The notes beneath the pieces were generated by a model, which was not told the DNA's origin, ran no database searches, and saw only the letters and a program-made list of their open reading frames with translations. Below, in pieces: positions 8,495 through 18,418 of a DNA stretch of 64,000 nt. Source of the DNA: Rubellicoccus peritrichatus (GTDB lineage Bacteria > Verrucomicrobiota > Verrucomicrobiia > Opitutales > Cerasicoccaceae); contig NZ_CP136920.1 in NCBI RefSeq assembly GCF_033100135.1, positions 1,612,001 through 1,676,000 of the forward strand, written 5' to 3'. Every line of letters starts with the position of its first letter. Position 1 is the stretch's first letter. Made by a program: the position numbers and the translations under genes.

Positions 8495-9478
8495 ATGGCA
8501 GATGAAGGCGATACAGCATCCGGCGAAGACGATGCTTCAGAAGATATTGTTGAGATTGAAATGCTCAAGGAAAATGACGGTCAACGGGCAGATAAAGCTT
8601 TGGCCACGCATTTTCCTGATATCAGTCGTGAGCGTTTGAAGGTTTGTTTTGATGCCGGTCAGGTTTGGCGTGAAGGGGTTGCTTTGCAGAGGAAGACGCG
8701 CATTGCGGAGCATGATCGAGTCAGTGTGATCTTACCCGTGCAAAAACCGACAACGGTTGAGCCGGTCGAGATGCCTCTGGATGTGCTTTTTGAGGATGAA
8801 TCCATTGTAGTGATTAACAAGGTTTCCGGTGTCGTGGTTCATCCCGGCAATGGCGTGCATGAGCCGACGTTAGTGCATGGTTTGTTGTATCACACTAATG
8901 GTCGATTAGCGCGGGCGGGTGGCGATGAGCGTCCGGGGGTTGTGCATCGACTGGATCGCGATACATCCGGGGCTATTGTTTTTGCCAAGACTGATGAAGC
9001 TTACTATGCGTTGGTCAAAGCGTTCTCCGAGCGTTACGTGAAGAAGGAGTACCTCGCTATCGTCGTTGGTGAACCCAAAGAGGACAGTGGGACAATTAAG
9101 AAGCCGATTGATCGCCACCCCGTCAATCGGGTTAAAATGGCTGTTCGTGAAGATGGGCGTTTTGCTCACACTGATTGGTCGGTCGAACAGCGTTTTAATG
9201 GAAGATATACTTTAATTCGTTGTCGTATTCATACCGGACGGACGCATCAGATCCGTGTGCATCTCAGTGACATGGGTTTCCCAATCTGGGGTGATCGTGT
9301 TTATGGCTATAAAAAGCGTTCAGATGAGAAGCGTCCGCCTGAACGTTTCTTGCTCCATGCAGAGCACCTGATCATTCCGCATCCGGTTAAAGAAGGAGTC
9401 GATGTTGATTTACATGCTCCCTTGGCGGCGGAGTTCCAGTCACGAATCAATGTGCTTGTCAATAAGGCTGGCGGCTAA
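8495..9478 (+). CDS. RluA/RluD family 23S rRNA pseudouridine synthase
   Basis: The 327-residue product has an acidic N-terminal extension, an S4 RNA-binding domain (QRADKALATHFPDISRERLK and following) and the catalytic domain with HRLDRDTSG at about residues 151-159, in which Asp154 is the expected nucleophile. RIHTGRTHQIRVHLSDMGFP and GDRVYG are further RluA signatures. It would convert uridine to pseudouridine in 23S rRNA, most like RluD. The frame is open further upstream to 8435, but the ATG at 8495 gives a normal N-terminus. It is convergent with ppx/gppA and overlaps its 3' end by 39 bp. Confidence 0.93.
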   Translation: MADEGDTASGEDDASEDIVEIEMLKENDGQRADKALATHFPDISRERLKVCFDAGQVWREGVALQRKTRIAEHDRVSVILPVQKPTTVEPVEMPLDVLFEDESIVVINKVSGVVVHPGNGVHEPTLVHGLLYHTNGRLARAGGDERPGVVHRLDRDTSGAIVFAKTDEAYYALVKAFSERYVKKEYLAIVVGEPKEDSGTIKKPIDRHPVNRVKMAVREDGRFAHTDWSVEQRFNGRYTLIRCRIHTGRTHQIRVHLSDMGFPIWGDRVYGYKKRSDEKRPPERFLLHAEHLIIPHPVKEGVDVDLHAPLAAEFQSRINVLVNKAGG

Positions 9479-10372
9479 GCCGTAGCGTAGATTATGGCGT
9501 GAATGAACGAAGCCTGATGCGTTCGCGAGCTCTGCTACTGTGATGAGCGTAATCAATGCGGTTGGCATAATGTCCGCTCTGGCATCGGGGAGGTGAGCGA
9601 GCCTGGATCGCTCATACTGATGCATGGATGCGAGCTCGAGAAAAAGATAGCGCAGGTAAGTCAGCCCCAGTGAATTGCTGACCTGTTTTGGGGTCAGGCT
9701 AAGCCAGCCGGCCCGAATTTCTCTGGCTACAGTAAGCGCACCTCCGGTCCCGGCAAGAATGTTGCTACCGGCAGGGAATTTAAAGTCGGACCTGTAGATC
9801 GTATCCTGGACTGTTCTTGTTATACGCTTCATTTCATTGGCCTTCATTGGCAGTGTCGGATCAGGGATGCATTTTTCCGACAAGCGTACGGCTCCAAGTG
9901 GTAGGCTGGTTTTGGCGACAATTTCCTTATCCTTGATATGGATTAGTTCCATGCTTCCGCCTCCCAGATCGACCAGACAAAATTCTTTGTACTTTTCAAC
10001 CGTTGGGTCGGTTGTGATTCCCCAGCCAATGTAAGCTGCTTCTTGTTCGCCTGATAGGATATCCAGCTCCAGGCCGGTCTCCTGCCGGATGCGATCGACA
10101 AACACGTCGCGATTTTCTGCATCCCGAACGGCACTGGTTGCTACGACGTAAAACGTGATTGGTTGATAGCGATCTGCTTCTTTAATCAGTGATTTGACGG
10201 CTTCCACCCCTTGCTCCATTGCAATATCACTCAAGACTGGATTGTCGCCACCCAAGCCTTCACTTATGCGTGTTTCCCAAGTCGTCTGGTAATTGACGGC
10301 TAGCGGTGACTGCGTCTCAGCAACAAGTAGTTTAATCGAATTACTGCCAATATCAATAATACCCAGTTTCAT
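9440..10372 (-). CDS. Ppx/GppA family phosphatase
   Basis: A 310-residue member of the exopolyphosphatase/guanosine pentaphosphatase family (ASKHA fold). The N-terminus MKLGIIDIGSNSIKLLV is the first phosphate-binding loop. VDLGGGSMELIHI (about residues 139-151) is the second, and AGTGGALTVARE is a third conserved turn. It hydrolyses polyphosphate or (p)ppGpp 5' phosphate. It is a short form of about 310 residues without the C-terminal HD-like extension of E. coli Ppx. The ATG overlaps the rsmI stop by 4 bp, so the two are co-translated. Its 3' end overlaps the convergent pseudouridine synthase gene. Confidence 0.92.
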   Translation of the reverse strand: MKLGIIDIGSNSIKLLVAETQSPLAVNYQTTWETRISEGLGGDNPVLSDIAMEQGVEAVKSLIKEADRYQPITFYVVATSAVRDAENRDVFVDRIRQETGLELDILSGEQEAAYIGWGITTDPTVEKYKEFCLVDLGGGSMELIHIKDKEIVAKTSLPLGAVRLSEKCIPDPTLPMKANEMKRITRTVQDTIYRSDFKFPAGSNILAGTGGALTVAREIRAGWLSLTPKQVSNSLGLTYLRYLFLELASMHQYERSRLAHLPDARADIMPTALITLITVAELANASGFVHSRHNLRYGLAASLIDKHIDS

Positions 10373-11127
10373 GCGTCGTAGCCTGTAGGAGCAATTATAA
10401 CCACAAATTCACCTTTAACATTAGCACCAATTATCTTTGGTGCAACCTCAGAGATTGGCCCACGTAGAAACGTTTCGAAGCGTTTGGTAAGCTCCCTGCA
10501 GATACAAACAACGCGATCCGGGCCGAGGATGGTTTCAATATCGGCTGCGAGCTTGGCTATCCTATGGCATGATTCGTATAGAATAAGTGTGTAATCTGCG
10601 TCCGCATGTTTGGTGAGTAGTTTGTGTCGGGCTGCACTTTTAGGGGCAGGAAAGCCGGCATAAAAAAAGGCATGCGGAGGCAGACCGGATGCTGCCAATG
10701 CAGCAAGTAGGGCTGAGGGCCCTGGCAGTGGGCTGACAGGGAGATTGCGCCTTTGGCATTCTCTTACGACACGAAATCCCGGATCACTCAATAGTGGGGT
10801 TCCTGCGTCACAGACGAGTGCGATGCTCTCGCCGGTTTCTATCCGGTCTGCCAGTGTTATTGAGAGTTCTTTCTCGTTGTGTTCGTGATAAGCGATCGTC
10901 GGACGGTCGCTGCCGATGTGATTCAGCAGTTTGCGTGTGACACGGGTATCTTCACATGCAATGAGATCAACGCTTTTCAGGATATCGACTGCACGCAAAG
11001 TGATGTCGCCTAAATTTCCAATTGGGGTCGATGTGACCCATAACGTGCCTGGGCCTTCGCTTAGCTGTTGGGAGGGCGATTCGTTGGCCGGATTGGCATT
11101 GGTTGCATGTGATTCGTTTTGAGACAC
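10369..11127 (-). CDS. rsmI: 16S rRNA (cytidine-2'-O)-methyltransferase RsmI
   Basis: A 252-residue tetrapyrrole-methylase-fold protein. LWVTSTPIGNLGDITLRAVDIL opens the domain, then ACEDTRVTRKLLNHI, ALVCDAGTPLLSDPGFRVV and SPLPGPSALLAALAASGLP, all diagnostic of RsmI (YraL). It 2'-O-methylates C1402 of 16S rRNA using S-adenosylmethionine. The start is GTG at 11127; no in-frame ATG lies before the conserved domain. An approximately 28-residue Asn/Ser-rich leader precedes it. It is the upstream partner of the ppx/gppA gene with a 4-bp overlap. Confidence 0.95.
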   Translation of the reverse strand: MSQNESHATNANPANESPSQQLSEGPGTLWVTSTPIGNLGDITLRAVDILKSVDLIACEDTRVTRKLLNHIGSDRPTIAYHEHNEKELSITLADRIETGESIALVCDAGTPLLSDPGFRVVRECQRRNLPVSPLPGPSALLAALAASGLPPHAFFYAGFPAPKSAARHKLLTKHADADYTLILYESCHRIAKLAADIETILGPDRVVCICRELTKRFETFLRGPISEVAPKIIGANVKGEFVVIIAPTGYDA

Positions 11128-11325
11128 TAAGCTTTCCAGTATAAGTTAAGCTGAAGCAGTTGCTTCCAACGCTCAACATGCTGGTGAGAAGCGCAACTCC
11201 AAAACCGAACTTTGTCTGAGATTTCCCAGATTCAGTTTAAGTGCTCTAGCTTACAGCTCGTCTATTACACTTAAGCTGTAATGGATAAGCCTTCTGGAGC
11301 AATCCGGATGGATTGCTTCAATGCT

Positions 11326-11499
11326 TTAGTAACGATTGCGCCCGGGCGAAATATCACCGAGTCCCGGTGCCTGGCCTTCCCAACCTGCTGGTCGACTCCA
11401 TGGGATGCTGGACTCATCCTGACTGCTGCTTGAGCAGCCAGAGAGGAAGAGCATGGCTCCAACTGAGAGGAGTAAGACTGAAATCAGGCGGGAAAGCAT
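11326..11499 (-). CDS. small lipoprotein, 57 residues
   Basis: A short lipoprotein. LSRLISVLLLSVGAMLFLSGC is a full lipoprotein signal peptide with LSGC lipobox, so Cys22 would be lipidated. The mature part is 36 residues, starting with Ser/Asp/Glu and containing IPWSRPAGWEGQAPGLGD. The frame is open further upstream, but the ATG at 11499 is the only start that gives a signal peptide and has GAGAG a few bases before it. It lies 22 bp downstream of the coiled-coil membrane protein gene on the same strand and probably belongs to the same transcript. Function unknown. Confidence 0.7.
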   Translation of the reverse strand: MLSRLISVLLLSVGAMLFLSGCSSSSQDESSIPWSRPAGWEGQAPGLGDISPGRNRY

Positions 11500-11521
11500 A
11501 GTGTCTCTCAAACGTTCTTTT

Positions 11522-12364
11522 TTATTGGATGAGTGTGATCTCATCACCCTCTTCCAGGCTGCCATTGCCTTCTCCTGGGAGAATGTAAGCAACGCTATAG
11601 TCTGGTGCCGTGCGTGCGACTTTGACGCGAACGGGTGTTGAAAAACCTTTGGCAATGCCGAATTCCATTTCTCGCTGAAGGCCTTGCTTCTGGCCGCGGC
11701 TGATGATGATCATGCCGTTGTCGGTGTCTGCCTTGAGGATCGAGGCTTTTTGACCGGAGGAGGCGAGTCGCACAACCGGGCGGCTGGTCACAGCATCAGC
11801 AGAAGAGCCAGTGCTTGGTGTGGAGACGGTTGTGGTTGCGATTACATCGGGTGAAGCAATGGCTGCTGTTGCTGAGGCGGCAGATGCTTTGGCAAGCCTG
11901 TCCTTTAATTTATCGATCTCATCACCGAGGTCTGCAATTTTCTCCTCGTACTCTCTTACCTGCTCAGGGTTTGAATCAGGGACCTCTGTCTTGGTTGCTA
12001 TGATTTCCTCTTTGAGCTTGGTGTTTTGAGCTTCAAGGGCCTTCAATTCGTTTTGGGCTTCTTTCAGCTCGGAGCGGGCGGCGGTTGTTTCGCGCTTTGC
12101 CACAGAGAGTGCAGTGTTTCCGCTCTTTACACGACTTTTGGCGTCAGCCAGGTCGGATTCAAATCGGGCAGACTTGGATTGGGCGTTCTGGTGCTTTACC
12201 TCGAAGTCAGCTGCTTGCTTTTGCGCAGCAACCATCTCTTTTTTGGCGGCATCCAGTTTACTGTTGGCTTCCTTGACCTTGTCTTTGGTGGCAACCCAGC
12301 CAACAACGGCTACGATGGCGCCGACAATTGCAAGAACGCGAAGAAGAAGGGATATCGATTTCAT
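11522..12364 (-). CDS. membrane-anchored coiled-coil protein
   Basis: A 280-residue protein with one N-terminal membrane segment (about residues 6-25). It continues with a long coiled coil (about 28-170), rich in Ala, Lys, Glu and Gln, and an Ala/Ser/Thr-rich linker. The compact C-terminal domain (about 200-280) contains ASILKADTDNGMIIISRGQ and ends GNGSLEEGDEITLIQ. That C-terminal domain resembles small beta-barrel domains found at the end of other envelope coiled-coil proteins, but I cannot name a family. It would sit in the inner membrane with the rod in the periplasm. A 57-residue lipoprotein gene follows 22 bp downstream, suggesting an inner/outer membrane pair. Confidence 0.82.
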   Translation of the reverse strand: MKSISLLLRVLAIVGAIVAVVGWVATKDKVKEANSKLDAAKKEMVAAQKQAADFEVKHQNAQSKSARFESDLADAKSRVKSGNTALSVAKRETTAARSELKEAQNELKALEAQNTKLKEEIIATKTEVPDSNPEQVREYEEKIADLGDEIDKLKDRLAKASAASATAAIASPDVIATTTVSTPSTGSSADAVTSRPVVRLASSGQKASILKADTDNGMIIISRGQKQGLQREMEFGIAKGFSTPVRVKVARTAPDYSVAYILPGEGNGSLEEGDEITLIQ

Positions 12365-12489
12365 TAGGTAACTATTTTCGTCATGGAAAAGGCTCTATGA
12401 TGCCATGTCAACGCATGGTTTCAAAGAAAAATGGGCTTTCGCCTGTTGTGTTGCCTTAGGTATTATCACTTGGTTCAGGAGGATTCCCC

Positions 12490-14064
12490 CTATGAGGCGC
12501 TATATTTAATGCCACTGATGTCTATTGAAGGTGAGCGCGTAACTCCTTTTTGCGGATTTGCCGCGAGATTTTCGCATATTTTGAAAACTGTTTCCGTGTT
12601 TTCGGAAATATTCAGAGCTGCAGCGATTTCTTCTGCGGTCATCGCGTTGGCAGCGCCAGCGAGTGTGCTCAGGATGCCCTTGCGGATCTCAAGCGTCCCG
12701 GCGGCGGCCTTTTTTCCAGCTTCAACACCAGGCTGGTGGTAGGCATTGACGTTGACCAGGCTGCCGTAGAATCCCACTGCACGTTCGTAGAGGGCAATCA
12801 GCATGCCCACGACTTGCGGGGTTACGGAATCAACTGTGATGGTGATGCTGTTGCGTCCCTTTTCGTAAAGGGCATCGCGTGTGCCGAGCATCAAGCCCTG
12901 AAGGAAATCTCCGGCGGTGAAGTCGTCTTCAACTGCTGGTGATGCACCGTCGCGCTCTCTTTTTACCTCCAGGAAGGTGGCATAGAAATTGAGGACACCA
13001 TCTCTAAGCTGTTGAACATAAGCATGTTGGTCGGTCGATCCCTTGTTTCCGTAGACTGCGATGCCCTGGTTGACAACCTTGCCATCAAGGTCGAGCTCTT
13101 TGCCCAGTGATTCCATGACGAGCTGCTGGAGATATTTGGAGAAAAGGGCCAAACGCTCTTTATAAGGGAGGATGACCATGTCTTTTTCACCTTTGCCGCC
13201 CGTCAGGAAGTACCAGGATAGGCTGAGCATGGCGGCTGGGTTCTTTTTGAAATCTTTCTCGCGGGTCAGCTCGTCCATGGTTTTTGCGCCATCGAGCATG
13301 CCATCGATATCAATACCCATCAGGGCTGCCGGAACGAGGCCAACCGGTGCCAGCTCGCTTGTGCGACCACCAACCCAATCCCACATGGGGAAGCGGTCAA
13401 TCCAGCCTTCGGCTATGGCGTGTTTGTCCATTTTTGAGCCATCACCCGTGACAGCAATGGCGTGTTGGGCAAAGCTGAGGCCGGCGGCTTTCCAGGCGTG
13501 CTCCGCCTCGACCATGCCATTGCGGGTTTCCGGGGTGCCACCGCTTTTGCTGGTGACCACTGCCAGAGTTTCACCGAGCTGGCCTTCGAGTTGTTTGAGG
13601 ACGATGTCGAAGCCGTCAGGATCGGTGTTATCAAAAAAGAAGATTCTTAATGCATCTTTGCCCGGATTACCAAGGGCTTGGGCAACAAACTGCGGGCCGA
13701 GTGCACTACCGCCGATTCCAATACAGAGGAGGTTCTTAAAAGAGCCTGAAGCTCCCTTGATCACGCCGCTGTGGACTTTCTCGGCAAGGTCTTTGATTCG
13801 TGCGACTGTGTCGGTGATTTCCTTACTGGTGGTTGCATCGGGGGCAAGCGCTGCATTGCGTAGCCAGTAATGGCCGACCATGCGGCCTTCGTCAGGGTTG
13901 GCAATTGCTCCAGCCTCCAGTTCATCCATCGCCGTCATGGCGGCTGAGATCTTTGGTTGCATTTCCTCAAAGAAGCCGTCTGAAAAATCGACTCGGCTGA
14001 CGTCTAGAGCAAAGTCAATAGACTCAAATGGAAGATAGAATTCTTTGAAGCGGTCCCAACTCAT
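12490..14064 (-). CDS. pgi: glucose-6-phosphate isomerase
   Basis: A 524-residue phosphoglucose isomerase of glycolysis/gluconeogenesis, interconverting glucose 6-phosphate and fructose 6-phosphate in the cytoplasm. Family signatures include [20 protein letters not shown] (sugar-phosphate loop), [16 protein letters not shown] (SIS domain), [16 protein letters not shown] and [12 protein letters not shown] near the C-terminal catalytic region. The C-terminal extension (about residues 440-524) is Ala-rich and includes a helical, winged-helix-like segment ([22 protein letters not shown]), which is not typical of E. coli Pgi. Monocistronic, transcribed away from the ADP-ribosylglycohydrolase gene. 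Confidence 0.95.
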   Translation of the reverse strand: MSWDRFKEFYLPFESIDFALDVSRVDFSDGFFEEMQPKISAAMTAMDELEAGAIANPDEGRMVGHYWLRNAALAPDATTSKEITDTVARIKDLAEKVHSGVIKGASGSFKNLLCIGIGGSALGPQFVAQALGNPGKDALRIFFFDNTDPDGFDIVLKQLEGQLGETLAVVTSKSGGTPETRNGMVEAEHAWKAAGLSFAQHAIAVTGDGSKMDKHAIAEGWIDRFPMWDWVGGRTSELAPVGLVPAALMGIDIDGMLDGAKTMDELTREKDFKKNPAAMLSLSWYFLTGGKGEKDMVILPYKERLALFSKYLQQLVMESLGKELDLDGKVVNQGIAVYGNKGSTDQHAYVQQLRDGVLNFYATFLEVKRERDGASPAVEDDFTAGDFLQGLMLGTRDALYEKGRNSITITVDSVTPQVVGMLIALYERAVGFYGSLVNVNAYHQPGVEAGKKAAAGTLEIRKGILSTLAGAANAMTAEEIAAALNISENTETVFKICENLAANPQKGVTRSPSIDISGIKYSAS

Positions 14065-14251
14065 GGTGTTTTCTTTTAGGTGTGGTGCGGCAATTTAAGG
14101 TTATTGGCAATGTATGCGAGCGCCAAAGGCGTCTCACGGAAGGTGGATATTCATACTTAGCCGGCAAGGTGTAAAGTGTGCATTGTCATTGAAGTGAAAA
14201 ATTTACTTTCGCGTCTTGTGTTTTACAGCGATCAGATTTCCTCTCATTGGC

Positions 14252-15145
14252 ATGAAGTCAGAAAAAGCAAAAGCATTACTTCTGGGAACATTGATCGGAG
14301 ATGCCATCACCCTGGGGGTTCACTGGATCTACGATACAAATGAATTGGCCACTGAGGCCGGTGACTTCACGGGTTACATCGATCCGGTGGCTGGCTCGGC
14401 CAAATACCATCCCAACCGTAAAGCGGGTGAGCAAACCCACTACGGGGACCAGTTTCTCGTCCTGGTGGAGTCCATTCGAGAGAATCGTGGATTCTATTTG
14501 AGCGACTTCGCCCGGCGTTGGCAGGACCTTTTCGATGGTTACGATGATTACGTCGACGGCGCCACTAAGAAAACCCTGGCCAATCTGAAGTCCGGAGCCG
14601 CGGCTTCTGATGCTGGATCCGATTCCGACGAGCTTGCTGCTGTTTCACGTGTGGCTGCCATCGTTGCAGCCTATCCAGATGCCTCGATTGGAGAGCTGCA
14701 GGAGATTGCCTGGTCCGCTGTTTCTTTCACCCATGGGAACCCTGTTTTGAAAGGTGCCAGTGAGTTTTTTATCCGTGTTTTAAAAGCGGTTGAAGACGGT
14801 AAGTCGATCGAAGAAGCCCTTTCCGTCGCGGCATCGGTTGACTACGATACCCTTGATGCAGCCGCGCAATTGGCATCCGCAAAAGCCGTTCAGGAATTGG
14901 AGGCCGTCGAAGCCATTGGCAAACTCGGACAGAGCTGCCATTTCAAGGATGCCTTCCCGGCAACACTTTACATCCTATTGCGTTATGGGAACGACCCGGA
15001 AAGGGCTCTTTTAGAGAATGCCAAAGCAGGTGGGGATTCTGCTGCCCGCTCTTTACTGGCCGGAGCGGTCCTGGCTGCGAAACATGGCATTGGCGCTTTC
15101 CCCCAAAGCTGGTTTGACGGACTCAAGGCCAGTACCCTGATTTAA
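14252..15145 (+). CDS. ADP-ribosylglycohydrolase family protein
   Basis: A 297-residue protein of the ADP-ribosylglycohydrolase (DraG-like) family. The N-terminal motif AKALLLGTLIGDAITLGVHWIYD corresponds to the metal-binding helix pair. The C-terminal motif ENAKAGGDSAARSLLAGAVL carries the second metal-site Asp. The middle THYGDQ element is also conserved. Such enzymes remove ADP-ribose from proteins or small molecules using two divalent metals. In the second motif the usual Asp-Thr/Asp after GGD is replaced by Ser-Ala, so the substrate may differ from DraG. The ATG at 14252 was chosen over an upstream start because the conserved helix begins a few residues later. Confidence 0.85.
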   Translation: MKSEKAKALLLGTLIGDAITLGVHWIYDTNELATEAGDFTGYIDPVAGSAKYHPNRKAGEQTHYGDQFLVLVESIRENRGFYLSDFARRWQDLFDGYDDYVDGATKKTLANLKSGAAASDAGSDSDELAAVSRVAAIVAAYPDASIGELQEIAWSAVSFTHGNPVLKGASEFFIRVLKAVEDGKSIEEALSVAASVDYDTLDAAAQLASAKAVQELEAVEAIGKLGQSCHFKDAFPATLYILLRYGNDPERALLENAKAGGDSAARSLLAGAVLAAKHGIGAFPQSWFDGLKASTLI

Positions 15146-15179
15146 GGATGCTTATGTTGCGCTTTTGCGGCTAATTGGC

Positions 15180-15758
15180 TCAATTGTTTGGTTTGCCATT
15201 CGCTTGCTGAATAGTCCCTGCCATGAAGCCAATTCCATCAGAGACTGATGTGGTGAATACTCCGGCCTTTCCTTGATCGAATGCGGAACGCCATTTTTCG
15301 TATCCATTGATGTAACCCTGGTCCACTTCGGCAGTTGATTCTACTTCACGCACGCTATCCGTTGCCGCCTTGAGGGAAAAAGGCAAATGCCCGGCTTCCT
15401 CTGTAAAGCCGTCTGGCTCGTTCGGGTTTGGAATCTTTAGTCCACTTACTCTGATATGAACAATGCCACCAACCTTGGGGCTTTCTTCCAGTCTTAAAAT
15501 CGTAATCCGGGAATTCTCTTCACCTTTGCGAGTTTTATAAGTCCATACCTGACCCTTTTTAAAATCACCCAATTGGTCTACTTCTTCCAAGGTGCTCTTT
15601 CCTGCTTTCATTGGGAATAGTCCGACCGAGTTTCCGTCATTTGCGACTATCTGCTTATTCGATTTTCCTTCTTCGGTCGCTGAAACTTTGGCGTCATTCG
15701 AGGAGTTGTCGCTGCAACCAGTCACAGCTAATAATAGTAAAATAAGATAGTTTTTCAT
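15180..15758 (-). CDS. lipoprotein of unknown function
   Basis: A 192-residue lipoprotein. MKNYLILLLLAVTGC is a type II signal peptide (lipobox AVTGC, Cys15), followed by a Ser/Asn/Asp/Lys-rich linker. The mature domain contains FKKGQVWTYKTRKGEENSRI and IVHIRVSGLKIPNPNEPDG, a beta-rich pattern with no family I can name. The start was set to the ATG at 15758, which produces the signal peptide and is preceded by the purine-rich TTAAGGAGGG about 17 bp upstream; upstream in-frame sequence is not signal-like. It is followed on the same strand by nothing close; the ABC permease lies 111 bp upstream. Confidence 0.78.
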   Translation of the reverse strand: MKNYLILLLLAVTGCSDNSSNDAKVSATEEGKSNKQIVANDGNSVGLFPMKAGKSTLEEVDQLGDFKKGQVWTYKTRKGEENSRITILRLEESPKVGGIVHIRVSGLKIPNPNEPDGFTEEAGHLPFSLKAATDSVREVESTAEVDQGYINGYEKWRSAFDQGKAGVFTTSVSDGIGFMAGTIQQANGKPNN

Positions 15759-15869
15759 TTTGTATTTAAGGAGGGCCTGTTGCTGAAAGAATGCTTGTTG
15801 CGAGTTGAGAACGATTGAAGTGATTAGACCTTTATCCGCTCTGACGATCAATACTTCCTTTCTAACAGC

Positions 15870-18386
15870 TCAACCTTCTTCGCGCAGGATAACCAGGGGT
15901 GGATGGCTTGCGATGCCGCGGCTGTTGGCCAGACCGGTGAAGAGGGTCAGGAGTGTTACAATCACAACGGCTATGATGCTTTGTCCCCAGGGGATGGTGA
16001 AGTCGAGTTTGAAGACCCAGATGCTGAGTGCTGTTCCGGCCACAATGGCCAGGCCGACACCAACGATTCCGGCCAGTGTGCCAAGCACGGCGTATTCAAT
16101 TGCCATGATGCGGCGTACTTGCGGGCCACTTGCGCCAAGGGTGCGGAGGAGAACACTTTCACGAATGCGTTGATAACGACTGGTGATAACCGCTCCTGCC
16201 AGGACGACAATTCCCGTGGCAACAGTGAAGAGTGCCATGAAGCGAATCGCGAAGTTGATCCTGCCAAGCACGCTTTGGATTGCCTCAAGCACAATGCTTA
16301 AATCGATGGCCGAGATGTTGGGATAAGCTTCAAAGATCTTTCGTTGGAGGGTCGCCGTTGTTTCTATATCAGGCGAACGCGCCACTCCGATCCACAGAGT
16401 TGGTGCCTCTTCCAAAACGCCGACCGGGAAGGTGATAAAGAAATTGGGTTGCATCTTGGTCCAGTCAACTTTGCGCATACTGGAAATCTTGACCTGCATC
16501 GGTATGCCTTGAATATCAAAATCAAGTGTGTCTCCCAGGCCCACGCCGAGGTCGGCTGCGATACCGTCTTCGATGGAGACGGGAACAGGCTCGTCAAGGC
16601 CATCCCATTCACTGATGTATTCACCTTCCACAACCTCTTCGCTGGGACCGACGGCGGCACGATAGGTGTTGCGCCATTCACGGTTCAGTATCCATTCGTC
16701 TATGGTGTTTTCAGGGTCGTTTTTGATGTCAGCGACTTTGCGTCCTGCCACTTTTTTCAAGCGCATTGTCACCATGGGGGCGTCTTCGGCAATCTCAAGT
16801 CCTTCTCCATGTATGATTTCATAAAGGCCTTCTTTCTGGTCAGGCTGAATATCGAAGAAGAGGAGGTTGGGTTCTTCGTTGGCGGCAGCGAGGTCTGTCT
16901 GTTGTAAGAGGCCGTCCTGTATCAGGGTTAGGGCATAGATGAGAAAGGTCCCCATGCCCAGGCTGACGACGAGAAAGACGGTCCGGTTGTTCGGGCGATG
17001 CAGGTTCGCCAATGACTGACGCAGGAGGTAGTTGCGTGGTGTGATGAACTTGCGAAGGCAAAGTTTTAATATGGCTGCAACGACCCAAAGGATACCAACG
17101 GCGACGCCCAGACCTGCCGCAAAGATGATGCCCTGCCACCAGACCGAGGTTTGGGCTGCACAGAATGCTGTCAGCAGGAAGGCAGTGAGAATCGCCAGTA
17201 GGATAATGAAGGGATCACGCTTGGTATGGTTTTGGCTGAAGCCGGCGCGCAGCGTTCTCAACGGACTGATGTTGCGGATGGGCAGGAGTGGAAAGAGTCC
17301 AAAGATCAAAGCCGTGACAGTGCCGTAAAGAATCCCGGAGAGGATGCTGGGCCAGCTTAGGAAGTAATCCAGATCAAAGGGGAGGAGGGGAGCGAGGACC
17401 CGCGGGATGACGGCCTGAACAATGATACCGAGTATTGCGCCGAGTATGGCACCAACCAAAGCCACACCGCAGATCTGTGTCAGGAAAACGGAGAAAGCAG
17501 TGCGCGATGAACTGCCGAGGCAGCGCAGGATCGCAACGGTATCACGCTTTTGTTGAAGATAGGCCTGGACCGAACCTGCGATGCCGACTCCGCCAAGGAG
17601 TAGGGCAACAAAACCAACCAAACCAAGGTAACGTGCCAGATTGTCCAACGGCTCGCCGATGTCATCCTTGCGCTCCTGAATCGTATCAATGTTGAGGCGT
17701 TCTTCGGCGAAGCGCTCTTTTTGGTCCTTGCGGACAGCTTCCGTGTCAATGTCCGGGTTTTTGATATAAACCCGGTGGAAGGCAATGCTGCCAAATCCAA
17801 TTAGACCTGTACCCTCAAGTTGAGACAGTGGTATGTAAACTCGCGGTGCGAAGATTCCGGCAAAGGCAGCTTCTCCCGGAACTTGTACTATTTCTCCTGT
17901 GATGGTGAAAGTCGTGTCTCCAAGCTCAACCGTATCACCTTCCTCTAGTTCGTATTGAGCCATGAGCAGTTGATCCATGACGATGACTGGCTCGTCAAGC
18001 ATGGCGGGATTTGCATTTGCCGGTTTGGTTTCGAATTCACCGTAAAAGGGGAATCCTCCGTTAAGCGCCCTGACCTGAACCAGGCGTGTCTGGCCATTCT
18101 TGGGGAACATGGCCATCGAGGTGAAGCGAATCTCCCGGGCCTGTTCGCCTCCGAGCTCGTCAAACCACGCTTCGGCGTCTTCACTGAATTCGGTGCGGGT
18201 GGAAACCTGTAAGTCAGCCCCGAGCAGGTTCATTGATTCCTTGTCGATGGCAACGCGCAGATTGTGAGAGAAGGAGTCAATCGCAACCAGTGCGGCAACT
18301 CCAAATACAATGGATAGGGCGCACAGGAACAAACGCTTACGGTGGCGCCTTGCGTCGCGCCAGGCTGTTTTAATGGCGAAGCTCAT
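15870..18386 (-). CDS. ABC transporter permease, FtsX/YbbP type
   Basis: An 838-residue integral membrane protein with the FtsX-like layout duplicated. One N-terminal transmembrane helix (about residues 19-38) is followed by a large periplasmic domain (about 40-255), then a cluster of helices including LARYLGLVGFVALLLGGVGIAGSVQ and VAILRCLGSSSRTAFSVFLTQ. A second periplasmic domain (about 500-700) and a final three-helix FtsX unit (VLLRTLGASGPQVRRIMAIEY) complete it. This is the architecture of E. coli YbbP, the partner of YbbA, and of MacB-like mechanotransmitters. It is encoded 32 bp after the ATPase gene. The cargo is unknown; such exporters often handle lipoproteins, lipids or lysophospholipid-related compounds. 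Confidence 0.92.
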   Translation of the reverse strand: MSFAIKTAWRDARRHRKRLFLCALSIVFGVAALVAIDSFSHNLRVAIDKESMNLLGADLQVSTRTEFSEDAEAWFDELGGEQAREIRFTSMAMFPKNGQTRLVQVRALNGGFPFYGEFETKPANANPAMLDEPVIVMDQLLMAQYELEEGDTVELGDTTFTITGEIVQVPGEAAFAGIFAPRVYIPLSQLEGTGLIGFGSIAFHRVYIKNPDIDTEAVRKDQKERFAEERLNIDTIQERKDDIGEPLDNLARYLGLVGFVALLLGGVGIAGSVQAYLQQKRDTVAILRCLGSSSRTAFSVFLTQICGVALVGAILGAILGIIVQAVIPRVLAPLLPFDLDYFLSWPSILSGILYGTVTALIFGLFPLLPIRNISPLRTLRAGFSQNHTKRDPFIILLAILTAFLLTAFCAAQTSVWWQGIIFAAGLGVAVGILWVVAAILKLCLRKFITPRNYLLRQSLANLHRPNNRTVFLVVSLGMGTFLIYALTLIQDGLLQQTDLAAANEEPNLLFFDIQPDQKEGLYEIIHGEGLEIAEDAPMVTMRLKKVAGRKVADIKNDPENTIDEWILNREWRNTYRAAVGPSEEVVEGEYISEWDGLDEPVPVSIEDGIAADLGVGLGDTLDFDIQGIPMQVKISSMRKVDWTKMQPNFFITFPVGVLEEAPTLWIGVARSPDIETTATLQRKIFEAYPNISAIDLSIVLEAIQSVLGRINFAIRFMALFTVATGIVVLAGAVITSRYQRIRESVLLRTLGASGPQVRRIMAIEYAVLGTLAGIVGVGLAIVAGTALSIWVFKLDFTIPWGQSIIAVVIVTLLTLFTGLANSRGIASHPPLVILREEG

Positions 18387-18418
18387 ACTACTTTGTTGGA
18401 ACCGCGTTTACCTTGTTC

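Noticed and set aside
13172-13870. 232-codon plus-strand open frame
   Set aside because: Antisense to glucose-6-phosphate isomerase, with a Ser/Pro-rich translation typical of shadow frames.
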